From: Cladopsammia gracilis
Lineage: Eukaryota > Cnidaria > Anthozoa > Scleractinia > Dendrophylliidae
Assembly (NCBI GenBank): GCA_022457155.1
Contig: JAJGOT010000503.1
Span: forward strand, 186,001 to 250,000
Direction of reading: 5' to 3'
Length of the DNA stretch: 64,000 nt
Shown piece by piece: positions 40,530 through 50,256 of the stretch. Position 1 is the first letter of the stretch. Each line of letters begins with the position of its first letter. The position numbers were made by a program, and so were the translations under genes. The notes below the pieces were generated by a model, which saw only the letters and a program-made list of their open reading frames with translations, did no database searches and was not told the DNA's origin.

Positions 40530-42460
40530 ATGGATCTGTGCATTTCATGCAACTACCCGGTCCGGACCCGCCAAGAAGCTTTGGCGTGCGACGGCTGCCA
40601 CAGATGGCAGCACAGAACATGCCAAACTGGTATTTCGAGGGACGTGTACCGTGCCGCGGTTCGCTCGGGGCAGCCAGTAGATTGGGTGTGCGATACGTGC
40701 AAATCCAATGAAGAAGAAATTAATTCCACCATCTACGAGGCACCTATGGTAAGTCGGCTAAATACTTTGTTGTTGTCCGTGGTGTGAATTTATAAAAGGG
40801 GGTCGAATACCAGGGGGTCAGAAATCGGAGTGCAAAAACACAACTCATTTTATTTCTCTTTTTAGAATTGGTCAATCGATAGCGAGTGGTTACGCCGAGT
40901 AAATCAGGCCCGGAATTCCCGCCCAATAACGAGTTCACCCGTTCCTGATACCGATAGCCCAGTATCGAGTTCGCGTTCACCCGTGCCAGACCACGGTAAG
41001 TGAGATTAAGTTAAGATAACAAAGGTTCCCCTGGTCATATCTTCGTTATTTCGTTACAATACTACACAATTAGTAATATCTATATCATGCCCCTTTACTT
41101 AGAGTAAGATAAAATAACTCCGGAAATCCCGTGAAAAAGCTAGCCAAAACTTGTGATATTATTCCCACCTATTTTCATTCCTAACCCTTTAGGCTAGAAT
41201 ACAAAAGCAAAGTTCGTGATTTGAGGATTTGAAAAATGTATACCTGCAAGCGGTTATTTGTACGAGTTTACTTCCGCTGTTTTGTTGCTTTCACCATTTC
41301 ATGTTATTTTGGGTATTTTCAAAGGGTCGTGACTAGAATGGATACTCCAAAATCAGGTTGGATCACCTCGGACACTTATTGAGAATTATATAACGTAATG
41401 TCGACACTTACAATTTAATTTCAATAAATTTTTAAGTGTAAAAAAGAAAATCTAAAATCCCCACTCAGGATTGAACCTGTGACCTCAGCTAGGCTTAGGC
41501 TTACATAACCTACCGTACCACTGTACCACCTAGCTTCTCGGGTTGCTTAGTCCTAAATTTAACTATATAAACTGCTGACCCCAACTTCAACTGAAAGCTA
41601 ACCAGTTACTCCATTATATAAGTCTCAATAAAGGTGTCCAACCTGATTTTGGAGTATCCATTCTAGTCACCACCATTGTCAAAGTAGCTCATGCACGCAA
41701 TGCGTGCCTATGTTCTTTCATGGCCCAACCGCAGAATAGTTGGCTTTTGTTTCTTACAGTATTCTTTCTTACCACAGATGAGCCTACCGATGAGCCGATG
41801 GATGCGTCCTATTCTGACCCCAGTATACATTACAGCTATGATGGTAAGTGCAATGACCCATACTGCTTACCCCATATTGCTTACCTTTTTTTAAAGAGTT
41901 CATTAGAAGCTAAGTGAATCAAAGTTTCGTAACCCTTCTTCAGACTTTCACAAAAAACGTTTTGTTTTTCTTTCTCCCAGCAGTAACTTTTTATTCAACA
42001 TTACGGTTTGGGTCTCGATTTCCGTTTAAGGAATAATTCCGTTTAAGTATCTAAAACATGTGTTGGTTTATGTTTCCCATCATAGATGAGCCGATGGAAA
42101 CTTCCTATCCCGACCCCAGTATACATTCTATTCCTGAGCAAGAAAGCTACCGCGTCACATATCAGCAAATAGAGGAAGGTACCGAGCGCGCAAAGACGAA
42201 ACTGGTTGACAGCGATGGCTACAGTTACAACGTCAAACAGAAAAGAGCCAGGGTCACATATTGGCAATGCACAGTAAAGCCAAAGGGGAACGCGTGTAAG
42301 GCGATGGTGGTCCAACGCGGGAGCGAGTATCAGCAAACTCACCAAACCCACAACCATCAGCCAACACCTGGCGCTGGAACAGCCGCGAAAGTCATGGCGT
42401 CAGTAAAACAGAAAGCAATCGCAGACCTATTCAGACCGGCATCCGCCATTGTAAATGAGG
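40530..42460 (+). CDS. PHD finger plus FLYWCH protein (4 exons, transposon-borne)
   Basis: Exon 1 (40530-40748) encodes MDLCISCNYPVRTRQEALACDGCHRWQHRTCQ...WVCDTCK, a PHD finger with Cys4-His-Cys3 spacing. Exon 2 (from about 40866 to a GTAAGT at about 40996) is a Ser/Pro-rich linker. Exons 3 (41779-41843) and 4 (42087-42460) both begin with DEPxxxPMxxSYxDPSIH, an internal duplication. Exon 4 continues with a FLYWCH zinc module (YQQIEEGTERAKTKLVDSDG, YWQCTV...CKA, then HTHNHQP) and a conserved KQKAIADLFRPASAIVNE. All junctions have GT-AG ends and keep the frame. After the donor at 42461 the frame runs to a stop at 42570, but in relatives I know of this type a MULE transposase domain follows IVNE; none is found before the right TIR. 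The function may be DNA or chromatin binding that targets the element. Confidence 0.8.
41329..41670. mobile_element. 342-bp TIR element in intron, with tRNA-like segment
   Basis: GTGACTAGAATGGATACTCC, then AAAATCAGGTTGG, at the left is mirrored exactly by CCAACCTGATTTTGGAGTATCCATTCTAGTCAC at the right (33-bp TIRs). It sits in the intron between exons 2 and 3 of the PHD-FLYWCH gene, so it inserted into a transposon. Confidence 0.85.
41459..41534 (-). ncRNA. tRNA-like sequence (SINE-type), probably not a functional tRNA
   Basis: The minus strand reads GCTAGGTGGTACAGTGGTA (A-box-like) and CAGGTTCAATCCTG (a perfect B-box in a T-arm with 4-bp stem). The spacing suits a tRNA, but the 3' end does not pair with the 5' GCTAGGT as an acceptor stem. 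It looks like a tRNA-derived head captured within a TIR element. Confidence 0.5.
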
Positions 42461-42570
42461 TAAATAATTTAAAGTGTCGCGAAATATGGCCACTCATAAT
42501 TCGTGAACTTAAAGGGCCGGTTATTTACAGTGTCACTGTACCGTCAATTCAACAAACATTTTACGAATAA

Positions 42571-43329
42571 CATGTTTGATTTTAAGACAAAAAACAACAC
42601 TTTCGCGATCCACGCTGAACAAAATTTAAGCAAATCACTACGGAAGACGCTACTACGGCTACCGTGACAAAAGATACTGGAGAGAGTATTTAGGTTTCTG
42701 AGAACGGAATGGCATTTTTCAAAAGAATGTGGACTTTATTGCTGGAATTTCAGCGATAAAATGTTAGAGCTTGCGAATTTCGCTTCGCTATGCCGGCCGC
42801 TTCAATTTCAATCGCCAAAACTTTAAACACTAAAAAATCCGTAAGAAAAGGATAAGAAGCGAAATACTGTGACTTCGTGTCGTACGGCGAACAAAGTACA
42901 AATTAAGTTTTTATATAAGCCTTTATGTCGGTGAATCACTACAGCAAGCAAGCATTCACTGGTAGCTTTTTTGTGTGGGCGAGTTAACTGATATCGTGTG
43001 GGCGAATCATCGTTTGTTGTGGGCGAGTTTGCTTGTGGGCGAATTGACCGCAATTCTCGCGTAGACGCTTTAATTAATTCAGGTGAAGTGTAACGCATTT
43101 CTGCGTGTTGAGAATTATGCAAATCGCGATGACTTCTTTCTTTTCCCTACAATTCAAAATGTCGAGAGTGTCCAGTGCACGTCAAATGCGAATAAAAAAC
43201 CTGCTTTCAAATAAACGTCCCACTGAAATTCGTGGGAATGATAAAAATAACGTGGAACACACCTCCCTAACGTTACTCCTATGCGTTGTGCTTCACCTGA
43301 ATTAATTAATTAAAGCGTCTTTGTGCGCG
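42571..43329. other. Non-coding interior of TTAA element
   Basis: Between the end of the PHD-FLYWCH gene and the right TIR there is no recognisable coding exon. GTGGGCGA-type repeats occur near 42975-43040. This is where a transposase catalytic domain would be expected and is not found. Confidence 0.55.
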
Positions 43330-44064
43330 TTCAACCGTGCAATCAAAGCACAAAGTCTCAATCGCGTTTAGGGTGAACTTTATTATTTTATTTGACAATG
43401 TTGCAATGTTTCAATCAAGATGAAACTTCGAGACAATGTTGTTCATATTACAAAGAAACGACTAAAAAAGTTTTAAAAAAATATATCTCGCGGTTTTTTA
43501 AATATATAGAAAAACGCTAAAACTACAATATCAAGGACTCAGTCAAAAAACTATGGTTTCCTATTGAAAATCGAATCTCCAAAACTAAAACGAGAAACGC
43601 TTTCAAACTTTTATAGTTTCATCTCATACTCTAAACACACATTTTAGCGTAAATTTGAAATTGAGAAATTAAACTTTTATAAGCTTAATTGAGGAACTTA
43701 TTGATGTGCTCATACACATGCAAAATCACAAGTTCGAAATGTTTTCCTGATTTACTCAAAATCGGCTTGACAAAAGTTTCTAATTTTTAGATATTTTGTT
43801 TGCCATATGTCATAGTTTATCGTAATAGTTTTGATTTTTCTAGATGCCATCGCAATCCCTCGGAATTTAGACTCAAGCGATTTCAATGTTTCTCGTTTAT
43901 CTCCGCAATTTTAAGTCCGATTTTCAAACTTGTTACAATCTTATAAACTTCAAACTTTGTGCAATATTTTGTGTAAGTTTCATATTAATTCAATAAAGGA
44001 AAGTTAGTTAAACGGCCGCTCAAAAATGGTAGGTGCGGCTGGATGGAAACTGGAGGGAAACACC
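43330..44064. repeat. Right TIR of TTAA element
   Basis: Reverse complement of the left TIR, with small indels and point changes; identity looks high but not perfect, so the insertion is not brand new. Confidence 0.9.
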
Positions 44065-44560
44065 TTAAGTCAACCTTTGGCTGGAAGTTTTATGAAGACC
44101 GAAAGCATCAGGGAATACTATCGTTCTACCCCAAGAGAATCATCGATAAAAACGATTAGACGAATTGTTTCCCAAAACCTCCAAAAACCTAAACAGCTGA
44201 CTGCCATGACAATTACAAGCGAGACGACGATGTCACAGACTATTGTGGATAACAGGATGCGATACGCAAAGACGTGCTCACCAGAAGAGCGAAAATCCGC
44301 GAAATTTAGGCAGCATGTCTTGACGAAGATAGTTCAGATGCCGATGCCGATGCTGATATCCCAGGGGAAGCCAACCACGAACCGCCTGAGCCAAAACAGG
44401 ACAAACCTAATAAAAAGAGCTCCAGGACGCGATAGGGGACATCGGAGGAGGCCCACAAGGCGCACACGGAGTTGTGAATCAAGGCTGTGAAAATGATGAG
44501 TAAAATAGAACGCATCCTAGATAAATTCGATAGCGACAGTAGCGACGAGGACTAAACATG

Positions 44561-45255
44561 CGAAATATTGAACTGCCAATGTACTTTTGTTCATTTTTTT
44601 CAGTTGATAGTATTTGAAAACGAAAACGCTGGAAAAAAGTGCTTTGTCATACAGTTAGTGTTTTATTTGATGGTTCTATTCGTGCGTGCCGCAAATAATA
44701 AAGGAAAAGGGAAAACAAACCGCGTATTTTACATATTTAGTGGACTTTTGCACCATAGTGGCTTCAGTTGGAGTTATGTGAAAGGTCTCTAATATGTAAA
44801 AAGTAAGTTTATTTGATTTACTATTAATGAATTTGTTAAAATTAAGTCAGTATATTATTAGAGTAAGTATTTTATAACAACTTCAAAAGGTTGATGTTAT
44901 TGGTTAAAACTATGATAACAGTTTACCCAATAAAATGGTTTGCTTTTGTTGTTTAGTAGTGTAAAAAGACAGGAAAACGAAAGAACAACAAAAAGTTGCA
45001 GAAAGAAATACAGCACAGGATGAAAGAAGAGGTGCTGAGAAAGGCATAATTCAGAAAGAGAATTGTTTTGTAAAATCGTCAAATATGTTTGCGATAAGGA
45101 TGAAATATAGAAAGGGTAATTAGATAATATGTGAATTGGAATCTAAATCTAAATTGAATACTGCGAAAAGCTCCCACATGGGATATATAGCGCAGGGAAC
45201 GATCAGCGGAAGAGAGACTTAAAAAGTTTGAGAATTTTTTGTCTATTTATGTAAG
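44561..45255. other. Intergenic stretch
   Basis: No gene or clear repeat recognised apart from AT-rich sequence. Confidence 0.5.
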
Positions 45256-45398
45256 GGTTAGACAATGAACGCGAGTGTTCTATGGGATATAGTGCCTCAA
45301 GCATAGATAGAAGGCCACGAGGGCGTAGCCCGAGTGGTACTTCTGTCTAATGCGAGAGGCGCTATATCCCATAGGACACGAGCGTTCATTGTCTAACC
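45256..45398. mobile_element. 143-bp palindromic MITE
   Basis: GGTTAGACAATGAACGCGAG and GCTATATCCCATAG-type arms mirror each other across a centre containing a smaller hairpin (GGCCACGAGGGCGTAGCCCG). It directly abuts the larger inverted-repeat element at 45397. Confidence 0.85.
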
Positions 45399-47177
45399 AC
45401 AAGAAACCCAAGCGTAATGTTTGCATAATAATGATATTTGAAAATATAAGACATTGTATGGAATTTCGAATTCAACGTTTTAAGCAATATATAAAATCAA
45501 AATTGCTGAATAAAATCGTTGAAGCATTTACTGGTGTCGTATTCTATCTTTATACAGTGTTTCTACGCTATTTGAACGATTTTTAGTCCATTTATCTTAC
45601 CTTGTATAATATAATGGAAAGGAAGGAGAGTTCGGAGCTTTCGGCGTTCGACACGTGTCCACAAATGGCTCATTTTTCGCACAAAAATAGGTGCTGCTCC
45701 CATTCTGACTGGTCGTCCTCACAGTAGAATAACGTTAAATTGCATTTCTTCGAACAACTTGAACATCCCTTGTTGATTATGACGAATAAGCCGCTCCACA
45801 AAATCACATAGCACTGCAAAATAGGCGCCAGAGAGCGTGAAGGGCAGAAGAGACCACGGTGCGCGGTCAACACTGGGTACCAGAGTAAAATCAAACCCCA
45901 CAGGGAAGGGAACGTTCAATTTTGTCAACCTGTCATTTTTGTTGCGCCTAACATCCGGTGAGGACCAAGTTGTCATTCTGCTGGTCATGCTTTCGACGTT
46001 AAAACGGTCTCTTGAAGAGGAGGAGACAAGGAAGAAGCGACGGAAAACGGACCGTGTATCTGTTTCCTTCTTTACGTCTATTAGTAAAACATTTACCAAC
46101 ATTACATTTACATTGAGCTCGGTTCAGCTCTTACGCTTTTGCAAGACATTAAATTTTTTCTTTATGTAATAAGGGCCTGGTCGCACTACAGTCAAAAACA
46201 AAAATTAGCCCGTGCAAAAATCGAGGAAAACAAAAGAAACCGTTCCGGTGGGACACGCTTTTTTGTAGAATGTGTTTGTTTTTATGTCATAACACGCAAA
46301 TATAATCTGCCAAATTAATTTCAGGCACCCACGTGCAAATGTTTTTTGTTTTACTGATACAGCATTTTAATTACCGATATAAAATAACATTAATTTTTGT
46401 AAACAAAAAGCACGCTTTTACCTCGAATAGCGTATGGCGTGTTTCACAACAGTGACAAAGCACAATTCAGTTGCACGGTTTACGTTTTCACAAAAAAATA
46501 AAAACAATAAAATGTCAATTGACATTTTACCGTTTTTACTTTTTCAATCTTTTCTTCCTTGTCTCCTCCTCTTCAAGAGGCCGTTTTAACGTCGAAAGCA
46601 TGACCAGCAGCCTCACCGGATGGTAGGCGCAACAAAAATGACAGGTTGACAAAATTGAACGTTCCCTTCCCTGTGGGGTTTGATTTTACTCTGGTACCCA
46701 GTGTTGACCGCGCACCGTGGTCTCTTCTGCCCTTCACGCTCTCTGGCGCCTATTTTGCAGTGCTATGTGATTTTGTGGAGCGGCTTATTCGTCATAATCA
46801 ACAAGGGATGTTCAAGTTGTTCGAAGAAATGCAATTTAACGTTATTCTACTGTGAGGACGACCAGTCAGAATGGGAGCAGCACCTATTTTTGTGCGAAAA
46901 ATGAGCCATTTGTGGACACGTGTCGAACGCCGAAAGCTCCGAACTCTCCTTCCTTTCCATTATATTATACAAGGTAAGATAAATGGACTAAAAATCGTTC
47001 AAATAGCGTAGAAACACTGTATAAAGATAGAATACGACACCAGTAAATGCTTCAACGATTTTATTCAGCAATTTTGATTTTATATATTGCTTAAAACGTT
47101 GAATTCGAAATTCCATACAATGTCTTATATTTTCAAATATCATTAATATGCAAACATTACGCTTGGGTTTCCTGTGG
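45397..47177. mobile_element. 1.8-kb element with ~630-bp inverted arms
   Basis: The left arm 45397-46038 and right arm 46552-47177 are near-identical reverse copies; a 67-residue translation of one arm is identical on the other strand of the second. The outer ends read CCACAAGAAACCC and GGGTTTCCTGTGG. TCTAA is present on both sides (45392-45396, 47178-47182) and may be the target duplication, though TIR ends and flank overlap ambiguously. The ~510-bp middle is unique and has no transposase. The arms contain a segment like KRPLEEEETRKKR on one strand that may derive from a gene exon. Confidence 0.85.
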
Positions 47178-47401
47178 TCTAACCGTCTTAGAAAATGGTC
47201 ATATCCGCGAAGAAACCATATTTTATGCAGATTGTATTTATGAGCGTATTTAAATTGTGTCATTCACACTTGGGAATCACGTTGTTATTTTGTTTTGGAC
47301 GTCGCCGTAATGTTGGTATAGAATTTTACGAATAACAATGCTTTTCTTTCTTTGGAACTTTGTTTATTCTTTGTTGTTTTGATGGCTCATTTGCTCCGGC
47401 T

Positions 47402-47567
47402 ATGAGGCAGTATACGGAGCTCGAGGAACTTGAGGCCGTCCTTGCCACTCAAGAGTTTCTTGCTTTTGAGAGCGTAGACATATCCGAGTGCTTGGGGATG
47501 AGTTCGATAAAAACTACACGTTTGAACGAAATTGAGCAAAGAGAAAGAGACAGAATGCCAAAGCACG
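47402..47567 (+). CDS. Possible first exon, unknown gene
   Basis: An ATG at 47402 opens MRQYTELEELEAVLATQEF, then a charged helix ending RLNEIEQRERDRMPKH, and reaches a good GTGAGA donor at 47568. No partner exon is recognised downstream. It could be a first exon or a chance open frame; the Glu/Leu-rich helical content and donor are the only support. Confidence 0.3.
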
Positions 47568-48496
47568 GTGAGACCAGTCTTATCGTTTTTGTACTATTGT
47601 GTTGCCTAATTGTCTTGGGGTAGAAGTAAAACAGATTAGATATAGTCGTAGCTTTTTAGTAAAGTTACTAAGAGTCATTCCTATTTAAGTACAAACTGTT
47701 CTCCGATGATAACATTTGCCGCTAAAAAAATCAATTTTCAATGACGCAAGCTGGAAAACTTCAATTTTAATTAAATGAGAAATACGTGATCTTTACGTCG
47801 ACAACGACTTTGATAACATCAACTCCTAACAACATTTCTTAAATACTATTATTTTGCGACATGTTTGTAGTTCCAGCTCACGAAACCAATCTATTTTAGA
47901 AATTCCGTTTTATTTTATTAACTTTCCACATTTTAATCCATACATCTCAACTACAACTGTGATAGGAGTTTTGTTTTACATTGGAAAGAAATGTTTGGTA
48001 TTAAAGGGATTGAACTGGTGAAACATTGGCGTTTAAAATTAAGAGTTTGAAGAAGGAACATTCTTGATGCGAAATGTACGTTTTAATCTTGTGAAAGTTA
48101 TGAAATTGAACGCATCAGGTCATTCCGTTTTGTGTATATTTATGACAGTGGTATGAATGGTTAGTGTTGTGAACCTACGGTTATTAATAATGATGGAGTA
48201 ATATTTGTTTGAATGATCGAATAAATGTTTGAAAAGACAATATTGTTAATATAGTGTTTTGTTTGTTGTTTGTAATAAAAATGATTAAGAGATCTTCTAG
48301 ATTGTCTGAGTTTTTTTCAGTTTAGTAGTATTGGGTTGAGGATCATAAAAAGGCGAAGTAGGTGTCGAGAGCCAAGTGGGTTAAATTGGAAGGCGATTAA
48401 AAAGATTTATAAGAAAAGAAACGTAGAGACAAGGTTCGGAATTACATTTTAAATTCTATTACTAAGAGTTCTGTTTACTACGAAATTGCGAGAAGT
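47568..48496. other. Intergenic stretch
   Basis: AT-rich, with no recognisable gene, hairpin or tandem repeat. Confidence 0.5.
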
Positions 48497-49003
48497 GTTT
48501 TCTGAGAAGAAACCTTAGGATAAACTCTCCAGATCTGAAGTCTATTGCCTACAAGAGTTTAGTCCGGCCCACTGTGGAATAAGCTTCAACGGTTTGGGAT
48601 CCATACACCAAACAAAACAGGGATAGAGTGGAAATGGTACAACGCAGGGCTGCACGCTACGTACTACATTGTACATCGCTATGAAAGATTTGCTAGTGTC
48701 AAAGAAATGTTGGAAGAACTTGAATGGGAAACTTTAGAACTGCGTAGGAGGAAAGCAAGGCTAACGATGCTATACAAAATGCACCATAACCTAGTTGAGA
48801 TAGATCGACAGAAGTATCTGGAGCCTGCTGGTCGCTCTAGCAGGCACATGCATACATTTTCGTATAAAGTCCCAGCATCTGAAACAAATTATCATCTGTT
48901 TTCTTTTTTTCCTAATACAATCAGGGACTGGAATAGCCTACCCCTGAACGTTGTTGAGGCAGAAACTGCAAATTCTTTCAGAGCCAAGTTAGTTATGTTC
49001 TGA
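48497..49003 (+). pseudogene. LINE reverse-transcriptase C-terminal fragment
   Basis: The frame reads RRNLRINSPDLKSIAYKSLVRP, a TAA in place of the expected residue before ASTVWDPYTKQNRD, then RVEMVQRRAARYV and, after a frame slip near 48670, MLEELEWETLELRRRKARL, then FFPNTIRDWNSLPLNVVEA and a stop at 49003. This is the thumb and C-terminus of a Jockey/CR1-type LINE. It is 5' truncated and dead. Confidence 0.85.
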
Positions 49004-50088
49004 CTTTTTATTTTTGTTATTTAATATTATTAGTAAGACCGCTGACCACTTGCTAAGAATCATCTAATCGATGGAGAGCAAGAATTTGGAAAATAAAATA
49101 AAATATACGAACGTAAAGAATTGTTCTTATCAATATGAAGAAATGAATGGATGTGTGGGGAAAATGATAGAGCGATTTTCGTATGACCTTGAAATGGAAC
49201 GCGCGTACAGAGCCAAAACAACAAATGAACGCGAAAAGTAAACGTAAGATTGGTTTATCGAACAGAGTCACACGCGCGGATTTTGATTGGCTTATCGAAC
49301 ATGCAACGTGTTGAATACAAAAAAATGTAATTTTCCGCTTTTTTCCGCAACTCGAAACAACAAAATGCCGAACTGGAGAGTAAATACTCGTGAAGGACTT
49401 TACAACTCTGGCGTAGCCTATCCCTTGCAAAAAAGGTACCAGATTTTGGCAGACTATGCAGTATAAGTGGAAGTTTTGCAGTCAGTGCACGCGAAAACCG
49501 CGTATGCTACAATACCGCTCGAACAATTTGCGAATAATTCATCGCGACCGGAGATTGTCAAGCTGGAGGAAGAGGGAGGCCACCAAACAAAATGGAACCT
49601 TCGGGCTCTCCATCCTTCGGTGTAAACTCACTCCTGGTGAAATGTGAGAAAGACCTCTGAAATAACCACAAATACAAAAAACACCATTAAATTTCCACCG
49701 TCTTTCGAAAACACGCACAACACAGCACATTTGATCTTTTGTCAAAGAACTTTCTGAAAATCGTGCAATCAATATTCTGTTTGACGTCATTGTGTTTTCG
49801 ACATTCCGGTTGGTTTATCGAACAACCGCATTTGCCATATTAGGGTTGTTTACGCGGGAAACGAAACGAGGCTTTTGTTTCGATCTGTACAATAGACAAA
49901 TTCGGCTAACGATTTGTTGTACCCAATTCAAACCTTTTGGGATTAGAACTCTTTGTTCGTCATATTTCCATATCAATGAAGCATTGTCATGGAAATTATA
50001 TGGAAATATTGTGAACAAAGAATCTTATTCCCAGAAGGTTTGAATTGGGTACAACAAATCGTTAGCCGAATTTGTCTATCACTGGCGG
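49004..50088. other. Intergenic stretch with inverted repeats
   Basis: GCGATTTTCGTATGACCTTGAAA at about 49173 is mirrored near 50117-50143, and ATTGGTTTATCGAAC recurs near 49250, 49280 and 49810, suggesting an outer TIR element with an inner palindrome (49896-50083). No gene is supported. Confidence 0.5.
49896..50083. mobile_element. 188-bp palindrome
   Basis: GACAAATTCGGCTAACGATTTGTTGTACCCAATTCAAACC and TTTGTTC at the left are mirrored at the right (GGTTTGAATTGGGTACAACA..., CCGAATTTGTC). Arms are about 75 bp. Confidence 0.85.
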
Positions 50089-50256
50089 ATGAAACAAATC
50101 GCAAACACTCTCCGAACCGTTTTTCAAGGTCATACGAAAATCGCTGTATATCAGACTGTAAATCATGGAATAAAATTTGAAGCTATTGACCTTTCTGGAG
50201 ATATTGAGACTAATCCTGGTCCATCCGTCCATTCTCTATTTTCGAATTGCCCATAA
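50089..50256 (+). CDS. Short ORF with 2A-like ribosome-skipping motif
   Basis: An ATG at 50089 opens a 55-codon frame. Residues from 50188 read DLSGDIETNPGP, which fits the 2A consensus D-V/I-E-x-N-P-G-P that makes the ribosome skip the Gly-Pro bond. Only 11 residues follow before TAA. 2A-like motifs are known near the N-termini of some invertebrate LINE proteins and of some cnidarian/echinoderm immune receptors. The likeliest reading is a decayed N-terminus of such a LINE or gene, with the rest lost. Chance occurrence of the eight-residue consensus is very unlikely. Confidence 0.7.
   Translation: MKQIANTLRTVFQGHTKIAVYQTVNHGIKFEAIDLSGDIETNPGPSVHSLFSNCP

Larger units (their letters stand above)
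39439..44064 (+). mobile_element. 4.6-kb TIR transposon flanked by TTAA, carrying PHD-FLYWCH gene
   Basis: It starts GGTGTTTCCCTCCAG and ends CTGGAGGGAAACACC. TIRs are 39439-40167 and 43330-44064 (about 730 bp, with scattered differences). TTAA flanks both ends (39435-39438, 44065-44068), and the interrupted reading frame stays open when one TTAA is counted. Inside is one spliced gene on the + strand. FLYWCH and PHD modules are known in Mutator-like transposase genes of animals, but TTAA duplications are known from piggyBac and Kolobok, so the classification is unsettled. No DDE transposase domain is recognisable, so this is probably a deletion derivative or a cargo-bearing element. Confidence 0.9.
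39154..44554 (+). pseudogene. Small gene split by the TTAA element
   Basis: Exon 1 (39154-39208, MTTFWRSFDEDNEQPETQ) ends at a GTAGGT donor, and exon 2 starts after TTGGTGCAG at 39290 with a Lys-rich stretch. A frame change in an A-rich run is needed to enter RYQITVVEQKIVLEAYSENC and SWNEILMAKK, which looks like a helix-turn-helix. The transposon then interrupts at 39439. Immediately after it (44065) the same frame continues with STFGWKFYEDRKHQGIL to a stop at 44155, and further pieces in other frames run to an acidic tail (DKFDSDSSDED) ending at 44554. It lies head-to-head with the Harbinger transposase relic, and Harbinger elements carry a second Myb-like gene; this could be that gene. I do not recognise it securely. 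Confidence 0.5.

Noticed and set aside
41459..41534. Functional tRNA gene
   Set aside because: The 5' seven bases do not pair with the 3' end, so no acceptor stem forms; it is listed only as tRNA-like.
45719..46855. Paired open frames in the inverted arms as genes
   Set aside because: The two identical peptides come from the inverted repeat itself; no start context, splice sites or domain support a gene.
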